The notes under the pieces were generated by a model. It searched no databases. It saw only the letters and a list, made by a program, of their open reading frames with translations, and was not told where the DNA came from. Positions 45,278 through 53,736 of a stretch of 64,000 nt of DNA are shown here, piece after piece. The stretch is from Kaistella polysaccharea. GTDB taxonomy: Bacteria > Bacteroidota > Bacteroidia > Flavobacteriales > Weeksellaceae. Within the stretch, counting starts at the first letter, position 1, and each line of letters opens with the position of its first letter. Position numbers and translations under genes: made by a program. The stretch spans positions 1,550,001 to 1,614,000 of the forward strand of contig NZ_CP084528.1 in the NCBI RefSeq assembly GCF_020410745.1, given 5' to 3'.

Positions 45278-47731
45278 ATGGAAAAGAAAATATATAAGTT
45301 GTCTATTACACAACAAACTTTCAACTATAGACTTGCTCAGAACGATTTTGGCCAAGTAAACAAATCACTAAGAAATACAGAAACAACAATAGAAGATTTT
45401 TCACAATTAATACTAAAACCAAACGCACACTCGTGGAGCGGTGGCATATTTTCTAATGGGATAATCGACAATAAAAGTTGGATTAGTTCTCAGGTTATCG
45501 GTTTAGATTTCGATACAGGAAAACAAACAATTGAGGAAGTTTATAAAATTTTTAATGACAATAATATATACCCCAACCTTACTTATAATACATTCCGAAA
45601 CACGCCTCAATGGAGAAGGTTTAGAGTAGTATTGTTTTTTGATGAGCCTATAAGAGAGAGGGGTTTGTATAGTAAAATAATGAATACGTTAGAGAAGTTA
45701 TTTTTAATTGATGTACAGTGTAAAAACTGTTCAAGAATATTTTATGGGGGAACTGACGTTAATATCACAAATCAATTCCCAATAATTTTAAAGAACTTTG
45801 TAGATTTCATTAATTTAACAATTATATCTACTGATAAGGGTTTAACAAGATCTGTTATTCCTTACGGAGCAATAGATGCTAATTTACGTGCAACTGTATA
45901 TTCTAATAATACAACTTACCCTTTTTTAGCACAACAAGATGATGCAGAAGAAGAAGATCAAGGAAGGTTTTTTTCTTTTTTACCTACTTCAATAATGGGG
46001 GGTCAAAAGATCAAATGGGATGTTGCAGAAGAACGAATAAAAATTTGGAGTGAGTTTCTGAGTGGTAGATGGTTGCATCAAAATGAACTTTTTGGTTTGG
46101 CGACCAATCTCATATATATTAAAGGAGGGATCAAGAGAATGAAAGAAACTATGCAGCATTATAATTCTATTGGTAAGACTGAGTATACCCCTAATAATTT
46201 CGCTGTAATGCCTTATGTAAAAAAGAAAAAGTACAACCCTGTTCCGATTTATAAATTCTCAACATATACCGAAGATGCCGAGATATATGATTTTATATCA
46301 GAGGTTAGTAACATACGAGGAAACATTACCGAACTGATAACTAAGGAGAAAACATCACTTTTAAATGCTCAAAAACAATTTAAAGAAAAGTTTACTGAAA
46401 CAATAAATGATACCGATTTTAACAAAACAACATTGATTTTGGTTCCTACTGCCCTGGGTAAAACTGAATTCTTAACGAAGGTTGAAAAAACAGCATGTGC
46501 TCTACCCACCCATGATTTGAAAGATGAAGTCAGAGAACGAATGAAGGTAAACCACACCTTTACCCCAAATACGATTAAATTTTCCGACGAGAATTTACAG
46601 AAAAGAATTGCTAATTTTTATCGGGTGGGATTACCAAAGAAAGCCATGGAATTAATTCATTCTATTGCAGAAAATAGGGGTGGTGGTTCTAACGATGATA
46701 TATTAACTGCTACTCAATATTTAGGACATTTAGCAAACTGTAGTGATATAAATTCGTCACAACTTACAACTCATAAAAGGTTGTTGAATTCCGATGATAT
46801 TTTACACCGAACTATAATATTTGACGAAGACCCACTTAACACACTTGTGGAAATTCAAAAGACAAAGATTGCAGAACTATCAAAGTTGTATTTTATGCAT
46901 CCACCAATGGAGGAAGTTATCAACTATTTAAACACTTTGGAAGATGGCGACCATGAACTTCCAAGTTTTAAATTAGATATTTCTAATCTAATAAAAGACT
47001 GTTATGACATCAGAGAAATTAATTCAAACGTATTTGATTTTTTTAACTGCAAACATTTCCTTTTAGATAATGGGACTATCCACTATATTATAAAAAAAGA
47101 ATTACCAATGGATAGAAAGAATATCATAATGTCAGCAACACTTTCACCGAATATATATCAAAAACTATATCCCAACATACAGTTTGATGTTTTAAATATA
47201 AAAAATGTCATACAAAAAGGTCGAGTAATACAATATACAGGTCGTTCCTGTTCGCGAACATCTCTCAAGAATTATGGAGCTGAAATAGGTGAACAGGTTG
47301 GTGATAAGAAAGTCATCACCTTTCAAAAATATCGTCATTTATTTAAAAATGCTGATGAACAGGCATACTTTGGAAACTGTTCAGGTTACGACCACCTGAA
47401 TGGGCAAGACATAGTTGTGGTTGGAACACCGCACCGATCAATGACTCAATATTTCCTTCTCGGAAAATTGATGGGGGTAGATTTCGATAGTAAAAACTCA
47501 CCAATGAAGTATCAGAAGGTTCAGTACAATGGGTTTGAGTTTATGTTTTACTGTTTCGATAATGAAGATTTGAGAAACATACAGTTGAACTTAATAGAAT
47601 CGGATTTAATCCAAGCAATCGGACGAGCAAGGACTCTTAGGAACGACAATGTAGTAGAAGTATATTCCAACCTTCCTTTGGATATTACGAATGAATTTCA
47701 CATCAAAAAACCAAAACAATCAGATATTTAA
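45278..47731 (+). CDS. Primase-like/SF2-helicase replication protein
   Basis: This 817-residue protein is probably the element's replication protein. The N-terminal third has a primase-polymerase-like acidic motif (GLDFDTG, residues 75-81) and FRVVLFFDEPI, resembling archaeo-eukaryotic primase domains of mobile elements. The C-terminal half is a superfamily 2 helicase: motif I VPTALGKTE (389-397), motif II DEDP (516-519), motif III SATLS (619-623) and motif VI QAIGRAR (779-785). The primase call is less secure than the helicase call. Confidence 0.72.
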   Translation: MEKKIYKLSITQQTFNYRLAQNDFGQVNKSLRNTETTIEDFSQLILKPNAHSWSGGIFSNGIIDNKSWISSQVIGLDFDTGKQTIEEVYKIFNDNNIYPNLTYNTFRNTPQWRRFRVVLFFDEPIRERGLYSKIMNTLEKLFLIDVQCKNCSRIFYGGTDVNITNQFPIILKNFVDFINLTIISTDKGLTRSVIPYGAIDANLRATVYSNNTTYPFLAQQDDAEEEDQGRFFSFLPTSIMGGQKIKWDVAEERIKIWSEFLSGRWLHQNELFGLATNLIYIKGGIKRMKETMQHYNSIGKTEYTPNNFAVMPYVKKKKYNPVPIYKFSTYTEDAEIYDFISEVSNIRGNITELITKEKTSLLNAQKQFKEKFTETINDTDFNKTTLILVPTALGKTEFLTKVEKTACALPTHDLKDEVRERMKVNHTFTPNTIKFSDENLQKRIANFYRVGLPKKAMELIHSIAENRGGGSNDDILTATQYLGHLANCSDINSSQLTTHKRLLNSDDILHRTIIFDEDPLNTLVEIQKTKIAELSKLYFMHPPMEEVINYLNTLEDGDHELPSFKLDISNLIKDCYDIREINSNVFDFFNCKHFLLDNGTIHYIIKKELPMDRKNIIMSATLSPNIYQKLYPNIQFDVLNIKNVIQKGRVIQYTGRSCSRTSLKNYGAEIGEQVGDKKVITFQKYRHLFKNADEQAYFGNCSGYDHLNGQDIVVVGTPHRSMTQYFLLGKLMGVDFDSKNSPMKYQKVQYNGFEFMFYCFDNEDLRNIQLNLIESDLIQAIGRARTLRNDNVVEVYSNLPLDITNEFHIKKPKQSDI

Positions 47732-47743
47732 TAGTACAAATGT

Positions 47744-47796
47744 GGGGTGCTAATGTACTTTAATGGTACAGAAGTTTACTTGTAGCACCCCTTTTT
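47744..47796 (+). terminator. Terminator after the primase-helicase
   Basis: GGGGTGCTA pairs with TAGCACCCC, enclosing an inner GTAC/GTAC hairpin, and is followed by five T's. It begins 13 bases past the stop. Confidence 0.75.
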
Positions 47797-48240
47797 CGTC
47801 GTAAAAGTTGAAACTACACTTTGATTGGAATGGAACAACCGAAATTCAAGCAAGTGTTTAGTAATGGGATGCGCCTTAGGTTTAGCTGAAGATTAAACCA
47901 TTTTGTTTTGCTTTAAAAACATAGACTTAGCCCTGAAAATGAGGGGATTTTTGATCGTTTTTCTACAGACGGGACGAAATTAAGTTGGTTTGCTTAAATC
48001 ACTAAATGATTTACTTCTAATGGTATTTCTCTCCCAACTTTGAAATGAATAGTAAATTGACAATTTTCTTGTATTTATCACTACTAAAATTTAACTGCAC
48101 CACTAATAGATTATAGTCTAAATTGAATGCGGTGAGAGCATTTTTACACACCTAACTAAAGTAGATAAGGCGTACCAAATAAGGATACCCTAAATTTTGC
48201 ACACTTGCCCTTTAGCGTTACCTTAGCCTAAAGAGTTTAT
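47797..48240. other. Non-coding gap before the resolvase
   Basis: No open frame here is convincing. A near-match to the -7 box (TACCTTAG, about 48220) with TTTTG about 20 bases upstream may drive the resolvase gene. A small CCC/GGG hairpin lies near 47932-47955. I see no second copy of the tRNA-Gln 3' end. Confidence 0.4.
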
Positions 48241-48831
48241 ATGAAAGCACGATATGTTAGAATTAGTACAGGAAATCAAAACGTAGCAAGGCAACTTGCA
48301 AAATCTTATCCTGATGAAAAGATATACATAGATATAATTTCGGGAACAGTTCCATTTGCCAAAAGACCTATGGGAGAAAAAGTAATTGAGGATATTAAAA
48401 ATAAAAACATTACATATCTAACAGTTGCTTCGATCGACCGTCTTGGAAGGAGCCTAATAAATATTTTATCCACCATTTCAGTTCTAAATGAAGCAAACAT
48501 TGTTCTAAAGGTTGACAATCTTGGTTTGGAAAGTTTAATTAATGGTAAACCAAATTCAGCCTTCAAATTGATTATTTCCGTCATGGCAAATATCGCTGAA
48601 ATGGAAAAAGACACTTTACTTGAAAGACAGGCACAGGGAATCGCCATAGCAAAAGCACAAGGAAAATATACAGGTCGTGAAAAAGGTTCTGTTGAGTCGG
48701 ATGATGTATTTTTAAGAAGGCACAATGAGGTGGTTAAAAATTTGAAAAAAGGGACTTCTATCCGAGATGTAGCAAAAATTTGTAAAGTAAGTCCTTCGAC
48801 TGTCCAAAAAGTGAAAAATAAAATTGGATAA
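48241..48831 (+). CDS. Serine recombinase (resolvase/invertase family)
   Basis: This 196-residue small serine recombinase has the nucleophile motif YVRISTGNQN, ASIDRLGRSL, and a C-terminal helix-turn-helix (SIRDVAKICKVSPSTVQKVK) for site binding. Its sites could be within the island, for resolution of replicated copies or for DNA inversion. No clear inverted site is visible next to it. Confidence 0.9.
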   Translation: MKARYVRISTGNQNVARQLAKSYPDEKIYIDIISGTVPFAKRPMGEKVIEDIKNKNITYLTVASIDRLGRSLINILSTISVLNEANIVLKVDNLGLESLINGKPNSAFKLIISVMANIAEMEKDTLLERQAQGIAIAKAQGKYTGREKGSVESDDVFLRRHNEVVKNLKKGTSIRDVAKICKVSPSTVQKVKNKIG

Positions 48832-49059
48832 CTTTATCCAACACAACTTATAAGCATAACAAAATTGAAAGGATCGTAGTATGATTTGAAAGGCAAATTT
48901 GGTGCGGGTAGATTAGATTTTAGAGCAGACCAAATCAAAAGAGATCTACAGTACCAAATATGATAACTGTTTTGGTGCAAAGTTTTATCAAGATAGAAGA
49001 CAACAATTTCAATGTTCTAAAAAAAATGCTATTTTAGTTCCACATCAAAATCATGCTCA

Positions 49060-49806
49060 ATGTTTGACGAAAAAACACAACAGGAATTATTATCCTATGT
49101 ATACATCCTTTTTGATCCAAGAGACAGCAAACCATTCTATGTCGGAAAAGGAACTCAAAATAGGGTGTTTGATCATTTGAATTGTGCATTAATTGATATA
49201 GATATTTCAACTGCAAAATATGATACTATAAGAGAAATTGTTAGTGAAGGAAAGATGATCAAACATATTATTGTTAGACATGGTCTTACCGAGAGTGAAG
49301 CATATAAGATAGAAGCATCATTGATCGACGCCTTTATATATTGTGGACTTTTACTTTCCAACCAAGTGGGTGGACATAACTCAATAGGAAAAGGATTAAT
49401 GACTACTGATGAACTAATCAGACTTTACAATGCGAAACCACTTCATGAAATTGGTTCAGACTGCATCATGATCAATATCAATCGGAAGTATCAACGAGGA
49501 AATAGCGTACAATCGATTCAAGATGCGACGAAAGAAACGTGGACTATACGAAAATCTCGACTGAACCAAATCAAGTTCGTTTTAAGTGAATATAGAGGCT
49601 TAATTGTGGAAGTTTTTGAGGTTATTAATTGGTACGAAAAAGAAAGAGGCTTTCTTCCAACATCTAAGAGATACGGAGAAACCAAAATTGGGTTTGGATT
49701 CAATATGAAAATAGCAAGTGAAGAAATTAGAAATCTGTATATAAACAAATCGGTTGCTCATACTAAAAAGAAAGGTGCGGCATCTGCAATTAGATATAAT
49801 TTATAG
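49060..49806 (+). CDS. GIY-YIG domain protein
   Basis: This 248-residue protein begins with a GIY-YIG nuclease-type domain: YVYILFDPRDSKPFYVGKGT, then NRVFDHL, and a glutamate in the EASLIDAF helix. This resembles the LEM-3-type subgroup. The C-terminal half (about residues 130-248) has no motif I recognise. The 228-base gap before it holds nothing recognised. It could be a nuclease of the element or a homing-type insertion. Confidence 0.78.
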   Translation: MFDEKTQQELLSYVYILFDPRDSKPFYVGKGTQNRVFDHLNCALIDIDISTAKYDTIREIVSEGKMIKHIIVRHGLTESEAYKIEASLIDAFIYCGLLLSNQVGGHNSIGKGLMTTDELIRLYNAKPLHEIGSDCIMININRKYQRGNSVQSIQDATKETWTIRKSRLNQIKFVLSEYRGLIVEVFEVINWYEKERGFLPTSKRYGETKIGFGFNMKIASEEIRNLYINKSVAHTKKKGAASAIRYNL

Positions 49807-50114
49807 TGAGTAAGTGCTTGAATTGGGTGTTAAAAAGAACCTGTTTTACGCTCACCGACCTAAAAAACACTTCCCTACCCCTATAATTACGGTGTGGTGA
49901 GGTTAGGTATATCCGCCCTCCTTACCTCCCTGCATAACTTAAACTGTATATTGGCTTCAGAATGCTAAAAGAAATTTTTGGCATAAAATGGGTCGAAATT
50001 CCAACTATGCTCCCTTCAGAATCGTTAATCGTCTTCAGAAATTTTAGAATTTTTTTTTCAAATTTTCCAAAATACATTGTTAACTATGTATGAGATTAGT
50101 CAATTAAGAAAAGA
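49807..50114. other. Gap between the GIY-YIG gene and the BREX operon
   Basis: This 308-base convergent gap has no credible open frame. It contains two CTTCAGAAT copies (about 49957 and 50017) and a long T run near 50050. No terminator hairpin is clear and no tRNA-like attachment sequence is seen. Confidence 0.4.
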
Positions 50115-50387
50115 TCAGTCTTCCACACTTTTCGTAGAACTGTTTTGATACATCCTTAATAATTTACCATCCATATCACCGTAATCTACTTTGTTGTTAA
50201 GAATATCTTTGATGTAGTCAAGTAATTTAGGAAATTGTCTTTGGTGAATTTTACAATGAGAATAGTGTTCTTCATAGTGCCACCACATATGCCTATTGAG
50301 GTTTAAGTCTTCGTCTTTAGTGAAAGGATTTGTCTTTTCACTGTTGTAATATAAGCATTGATTTTCCGAATCTATTAGTCTCTGCAA
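50115..50387 (-). CDS. Hypothetical protein at the end of the BREX operon
   Basis: This 90-residue protein is charged and aromatic, with RHMWWHYEEHYSHCKIHQRQ near its centre, so metal binding through histidines and cysteine is possible. It has no signal peptide or membrane segment. It is the last gene of the minus-strand BREX operon, 31 bases after the previous one. I do not recognise it. Confidence 0.55.
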   Translation of the reverse strand: MQRLIDSENQCLYYNSEKTNPFTKDEDLNLNRHMWWHYEEHYSHCKIHQRQFPKLLDYIKDILNNKVDYGDMDGKLLRMYQNSSTKSVED

Positions 50388-50418
50388 AATTAAATTTTAT
50401 TATAATTAAAATATTCTT

Positions 50419-50700
50419 TTATTTCCAACCTGAATAATAATCATATTTAATTTTATGGAGATTTAAAAAATCAGTAAATAAATCAAAAGCGTTCTTTTTA
50501 TTCTTTACCATACGATGAAGTTTTGATTCCAAATTTTTAAAATCCACTTCTAAAGCCATAAATACTTCCTCAACATCGTGAACTGTTGCGCATCTTTCAT
50601 ATTCTGAATCAGGATTTAAATCTTGTAAATCCATTCTAATTTCTGCTGAACTTACCTTTAACCAAATACAACGCCCGAATTTATCTGAAAATATCTCCAT
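50419..50700 (-). CDS. Hypothetical protein in the BREX operon tail
   Basis: This 93-residue acidic, helical protein begins MEIFSDKFGRCIWLKVSS and ends LHKIKYDYYSGWK. It has no recognised domain. It starts 15 bases after the zinc-ribbon gene and is probably cotranscribed with it. Confidence 0.6.
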   Translation of the reverse strand: MEIFSDKFGRCIWLKVSSAEIRMDLQDLNPDSEYERCATVHDVEEVFMALEVDFKNLESKLHRMVKNKKNAFDLFTDFLNLHKIKYDYYSGWK

Positions 50701-50715
50701 AATAGTTTGTCCCTT

Positions 50716-51315
50716 TTAGTTACAGTCTGTTTCAACAAACTGCTTCAACTCGACCTCAGATATTTTAAGAACATCACTCCAAGATCTATAATCTAATTTA
50801 AAACCTGAGTTATCTTTCATTAATCGTAATACTGAAATAACATCTTGTTGGAAGTCTTCATCAATTAATAAAGGATATAATCTAAAGAAGTTTGGTTTGT
50901 CTTCTCTCAATCTTATCAGTGCCTCCCAAAAGGTATAAGAGTATTCAGATTTTCTTTGGGTCGGTGGGATATCTTCCTCTTCAAAACCCATGTCATTTAT
51001 CTCAAAATAATACCATGAGGTATAAGTTTCGTTATTATGAACTGAATAGATTGCAATCGAACCACCTTCAGCACCCAATTCAAAAACCTTTTGTTGATCT
51101 CTTAGTTTAGATAGTTGATAGTTTAGGAGAACTTTACTGTCCGTAATTGCGCCCTGACTGCTACCCATTACTTCAAAACATTTCGGACAATCCAATTCTA
51201 CGATTGCAGAATCCATGTAGATTTCACCTAACCCAAGATCAGAACCTTTTCCTTCCCATTCACACTTTTTACAGGTGTAATTTTTTGTTTTGTAATCATC
51301 AAGATCTATACGCAT
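50716..51315 (-). CDS. Zinc-ribbon protein downstream of brxL
   Basis: From the ATG at 51315 this 199-residue protein has an N-terminal zinc ribbon (Cys15, Cys18, Cys43, Cys46 in TCKKCEW and DCPKC). Its remaining alpha/beta domain includes GGSIAIYSVHNNETYTSWYY. The start at 51315 leaves a 16-base gap after brxL; a start at 51369 would overlap brxL. I do not know its function. Its position suggests a BREX accessory, or a passenger of the island. Confidence 0.65.
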   Translation of the reverse strand: MRIDLDDYKTKNYTCKKCEWEGKGSDLGLGEIYMDSAIVELDCPKCFEVMGSSQGAITDSKVLLNYQLSKLRDQQKVFELGAEGGSIAIYSVHNNETYTSWYYFEINDMGFEEEDIPPTQRKSEYSYTFWEALIRLREDKPNFFRLYPLLIDEDFQQDVISVLRLMKDNSGFKLDYRSWSDVLKISEVELKQFVETDCN

Positions 51316-51331
51316 AAGTAGTGTGCATCTA

Positions 51332-53725
51332 TTAGCAATTTTTCTTCTCCAAAATATCCCCGAGAACAATTACAAAGTGACAGTTATCCGTTGTTAATTG
51401 GTCACAGTCCTCATCCTGCATTTCGATATAAACTTCTTTTACTTCCACAATCATTTGCGGTGCATCTTTGGTGTAACCAAGTTGGAATTTAACCGTCTCA
51501 TATTGTTTACAGTCAATAAACTCTCCATCGTCACATATTGCAAGACGACTGATGTTATGATCAGTAAAAGCACGATACTCTTCAGTTTTCGTTCCCTCGA
51601 GAATTTCATTAAACCATTGTTTGGCTAAAACCAAATACAATTGTTTACCACTCTTTTCTTTGGGAGCAGTACTTTTCATTTTTCCTATATTATCTTTTAC
51701 TCTTGGGGTGCTAACTTTTTTTTTTACAAATGTAACTTCACAAGCCTTACAGAGTCTTTTTTCCTGAACGTATTCATTGATATCATACCAACCACCTGTT
51801 TTCTGCCAAATGTCGAGACCTCGTCCTAATACGATCTTCCAACCGTTATTTAACTCGATGGAACGGTCATGAATAAAGTTGTCGAATTCATAAGTAAATA
51901 AGATCCCAACTGATTCTAAAGACATGGTCATCTGTTCGAAAGCATCTTTTGAATCCTGAACAAAATCTTCGTTGTTTATCGTTATAAGATGAACTTTCAC
52001 TTCTTCATCCTGAGTTTTTTTCTCAGAAATAAGTTTGAGTAGTTCCATCAAATTTCTCAGTTGGTAAGGAAGCCTTACGTAAGGATCTATGATTTGGATA
52101 TCCGTAGCACCAACTAAATAATTCCCGAATAAATTGTTGAAGGAAATCCCTGTTTGATTATCTCGAAGAATTTTCTGTCCTTCAACTAATTCTACTTTAA
52201 GTTGGATTTCAGAATTGAAATCACTTATCGATTCTGTATCATTGAATATTTCTGCTGACGGAGCGGTTGTAAGATGCTCCAACACTTCTAACGTCTCAAC
52301 GGTAACAACTTTCCCTGATCCTTTAACCGTATAACTAAAATCAACTTCCTCAAAGGTTTCATCCATCACTTGAAGTTGGAGTTTTACCCTTTTTCTGCAT
52401 TCTATCGCGAACTCTAAAAGTTCACGAACTTCCTCTTCAGTGTAAATTCCATGTGGATATATTACTTTCAGTAAACCACCTAATGTTTTGGTAACACCAT
52501 CTTTATCTCTTGTGGTAATGGTATTTGATAGTTCAAAATATTTACTGTACTCGTTGTTCCAATCTTCTTTACGTAACTCTTTCAGAATCTCTGCAAGATA
52601 ATCTACGATAAATCCATAGTTGGAAGTAAACATATCATTTCTTAATTTCTGAACTTCCCATCCTGGGAGATAGGCGTGGATTCTGTCCAAAAATGCGGTG
52701 TCATAATAATCTTTTGGAAGTGCATCAAACAGGTTGGAATGTTTTAACATATAGGAAACACTGTGATCTGTATTGCCAACAAAAACCATTGAAGCAGAAG
52801 CACCATAAACTTGAGTTCCACGGGAGAAACTCTTGTTTGCCATGTAATTCTTCATGATGTCGACCATACCACGGTCAACATTTTTAGATTTTCCTGCAAA
52901 TTCATCATAAGCCACCACATCCCAATAACCAACCAAACCAATTTCTCCTGAACTGTTATTTACGAATAGTTTTGCTTTGGTAACTTCACCTCCTGAGATC
53001 AAAATTCCATGGGGAGAAAGTTCTGAGAAAATATGAGATTTACCTGTTCCTTTCGGACCGAGTTCTATAAGGTTATAATTGTTTTCTACAAACGGAACAA
53101 GACGACTTAACTGTAATAGTTTAGATCTGTACGTAAATTCATCAGGATTTAAACCCATCGTTTGCAAAAGGATATCAACCCATTCTTCTTTGGTGAAATT
53201 TGATCTTGCTTCCTTGAACTCCGCTATGTTTATGTTCGAAATCTGAATTGGTTTCAAAGACTCAATGATCCAAGGAGTGGAACCTTTCTCATCAGTTGAG
53301 ACATAAGCCAAAGTTAGAATACACCAAACTCCATGAGTAAGAAGTTTCTGAAAATCAGTAACCACTTCTGCGGAAATCGGAACTGCATTTAGTCCCAAGT
53401 TCGCAAACGACGCCTCATACTGATCTTTCTTATCGTTCAGTTTAACCGAAACTTTATCAATAATTCGATGAGATCCTTTTTCACGAACCATCGATTTAAT
53501 AATTTGTGCTTCATCTCGGTGTACAAAGTGTTTAGAGATTACAGATTTCACCGTTTCTACTCCCTGTACGATGGTCTCGGGATCATCGGTTGCACAATAT
53601 TGACCAAGTAGATATTCCAACACATACATGGGTACAATGGCGTTTCCTTTTACCAATTTCGTAAGGTCTTTTCTTACAACCTTCCCAGGGAAATATTGGT
53701 TAAGTTTTATATCAAGTGCGTTCAT
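51332..53725 (-). CDS. brxL: BREX protein BrxL, with MIT_C and ASCH domains in place of Lon
   Basis: BrxL is an AAA+ protein needed for BREX phage resistance in type 1 systems. In this 797-residue copy the N-terminal region (1-200) and AAA+ core are typical: Walker A GPKGTGKS (223-230), Walker B VVAYDEF (270-276), and FLDRIHAYLPGW (345-356). After about residue 480 it departs from canonical BrxL, which has a Lon-like protease domain. Residues about 510-670 match the MITD1 C-terminal phospholipase-D-like domain (IIDPYVRLPYQL, then IHDRSIELNNGWK and GRGLDIW). Residues about 694-794 look like an ASCH domain (LVLAKQWFNEILEGTKTEEY). Confidence 0.88.
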   Translation of the reverse strand: MNALDIKLNQYFPGKVVRKDLTKLVKGNAIVPMYVLEYLLGQYCATDDPETIVQGVETVKSVISKHFVHRDEAQIIKSMVREKGSHRIIDKVSVKLNDKKDQYEASFANLGLNAVPISAEVVTDFQKLLTHGVWCILTLAYVSTDEKGSTPWIIESLKPIQISNINIAEFKEARSNFTKEEWVDILLQTMGLNPDEFTYRSKLLQLSRLVPFVENNYNLIELGPKGTGKSHIFSELSPHGILISGGEVTKAKLFVNNSSGEIGLVGYWDVVAYDEFAGKSKNVDRGMVDIMKNYMANKSFSRGTQVYGASASMVFVGNTDHSVSYMLKHSNLFDALPKDYYDTAFLDRIHAYLPGWEVQKLRNDMFTSNYGFIVDYLAEILKELRKEDWNNEYSKYFELSNTITTRDKDGVTKTLGGLLKVIYPHGIYTEEEVRELLEFAIECRKRVKLQLQVMDETFEEVDFSYTVKGSGKVVTVETLEVLEHLTTAPSAEIFNDTESISDFNSEIQLKVELVEGQKILRDNQTGISFNNLFGNYLVGATDIQIIDPYVRLPYQLRNLMELLKLISEKKTQDEEVKVHLITINNEDFVQDSKDAFEQMTMSLESVGILFTYEFDNFIHDRSIELNNGWKIVLGRGLDIWQKTGGWYDINEYVQEKRLCKACEVTFVKKKVSTPRVKDNIGKMKSTAPKEKSGKQLYLVLAKQWFNEILEGTKTEEYRAFTDHNISRLAICDDGEFIDCKQYETVKFQLGYTKDAPQMIVEVKEVYIEMQDEDCDQLTTDNCHFVIVLGDILEKKNC

Positions 53726-53736
53726 AGTTTTATCTT

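Noticed and set aside
49807-50114. Possible right attachment site of an inner element
   Set aside because: No copy of the tRNA-Gln 3' end or of the CTCATTTT boxes is visible here.
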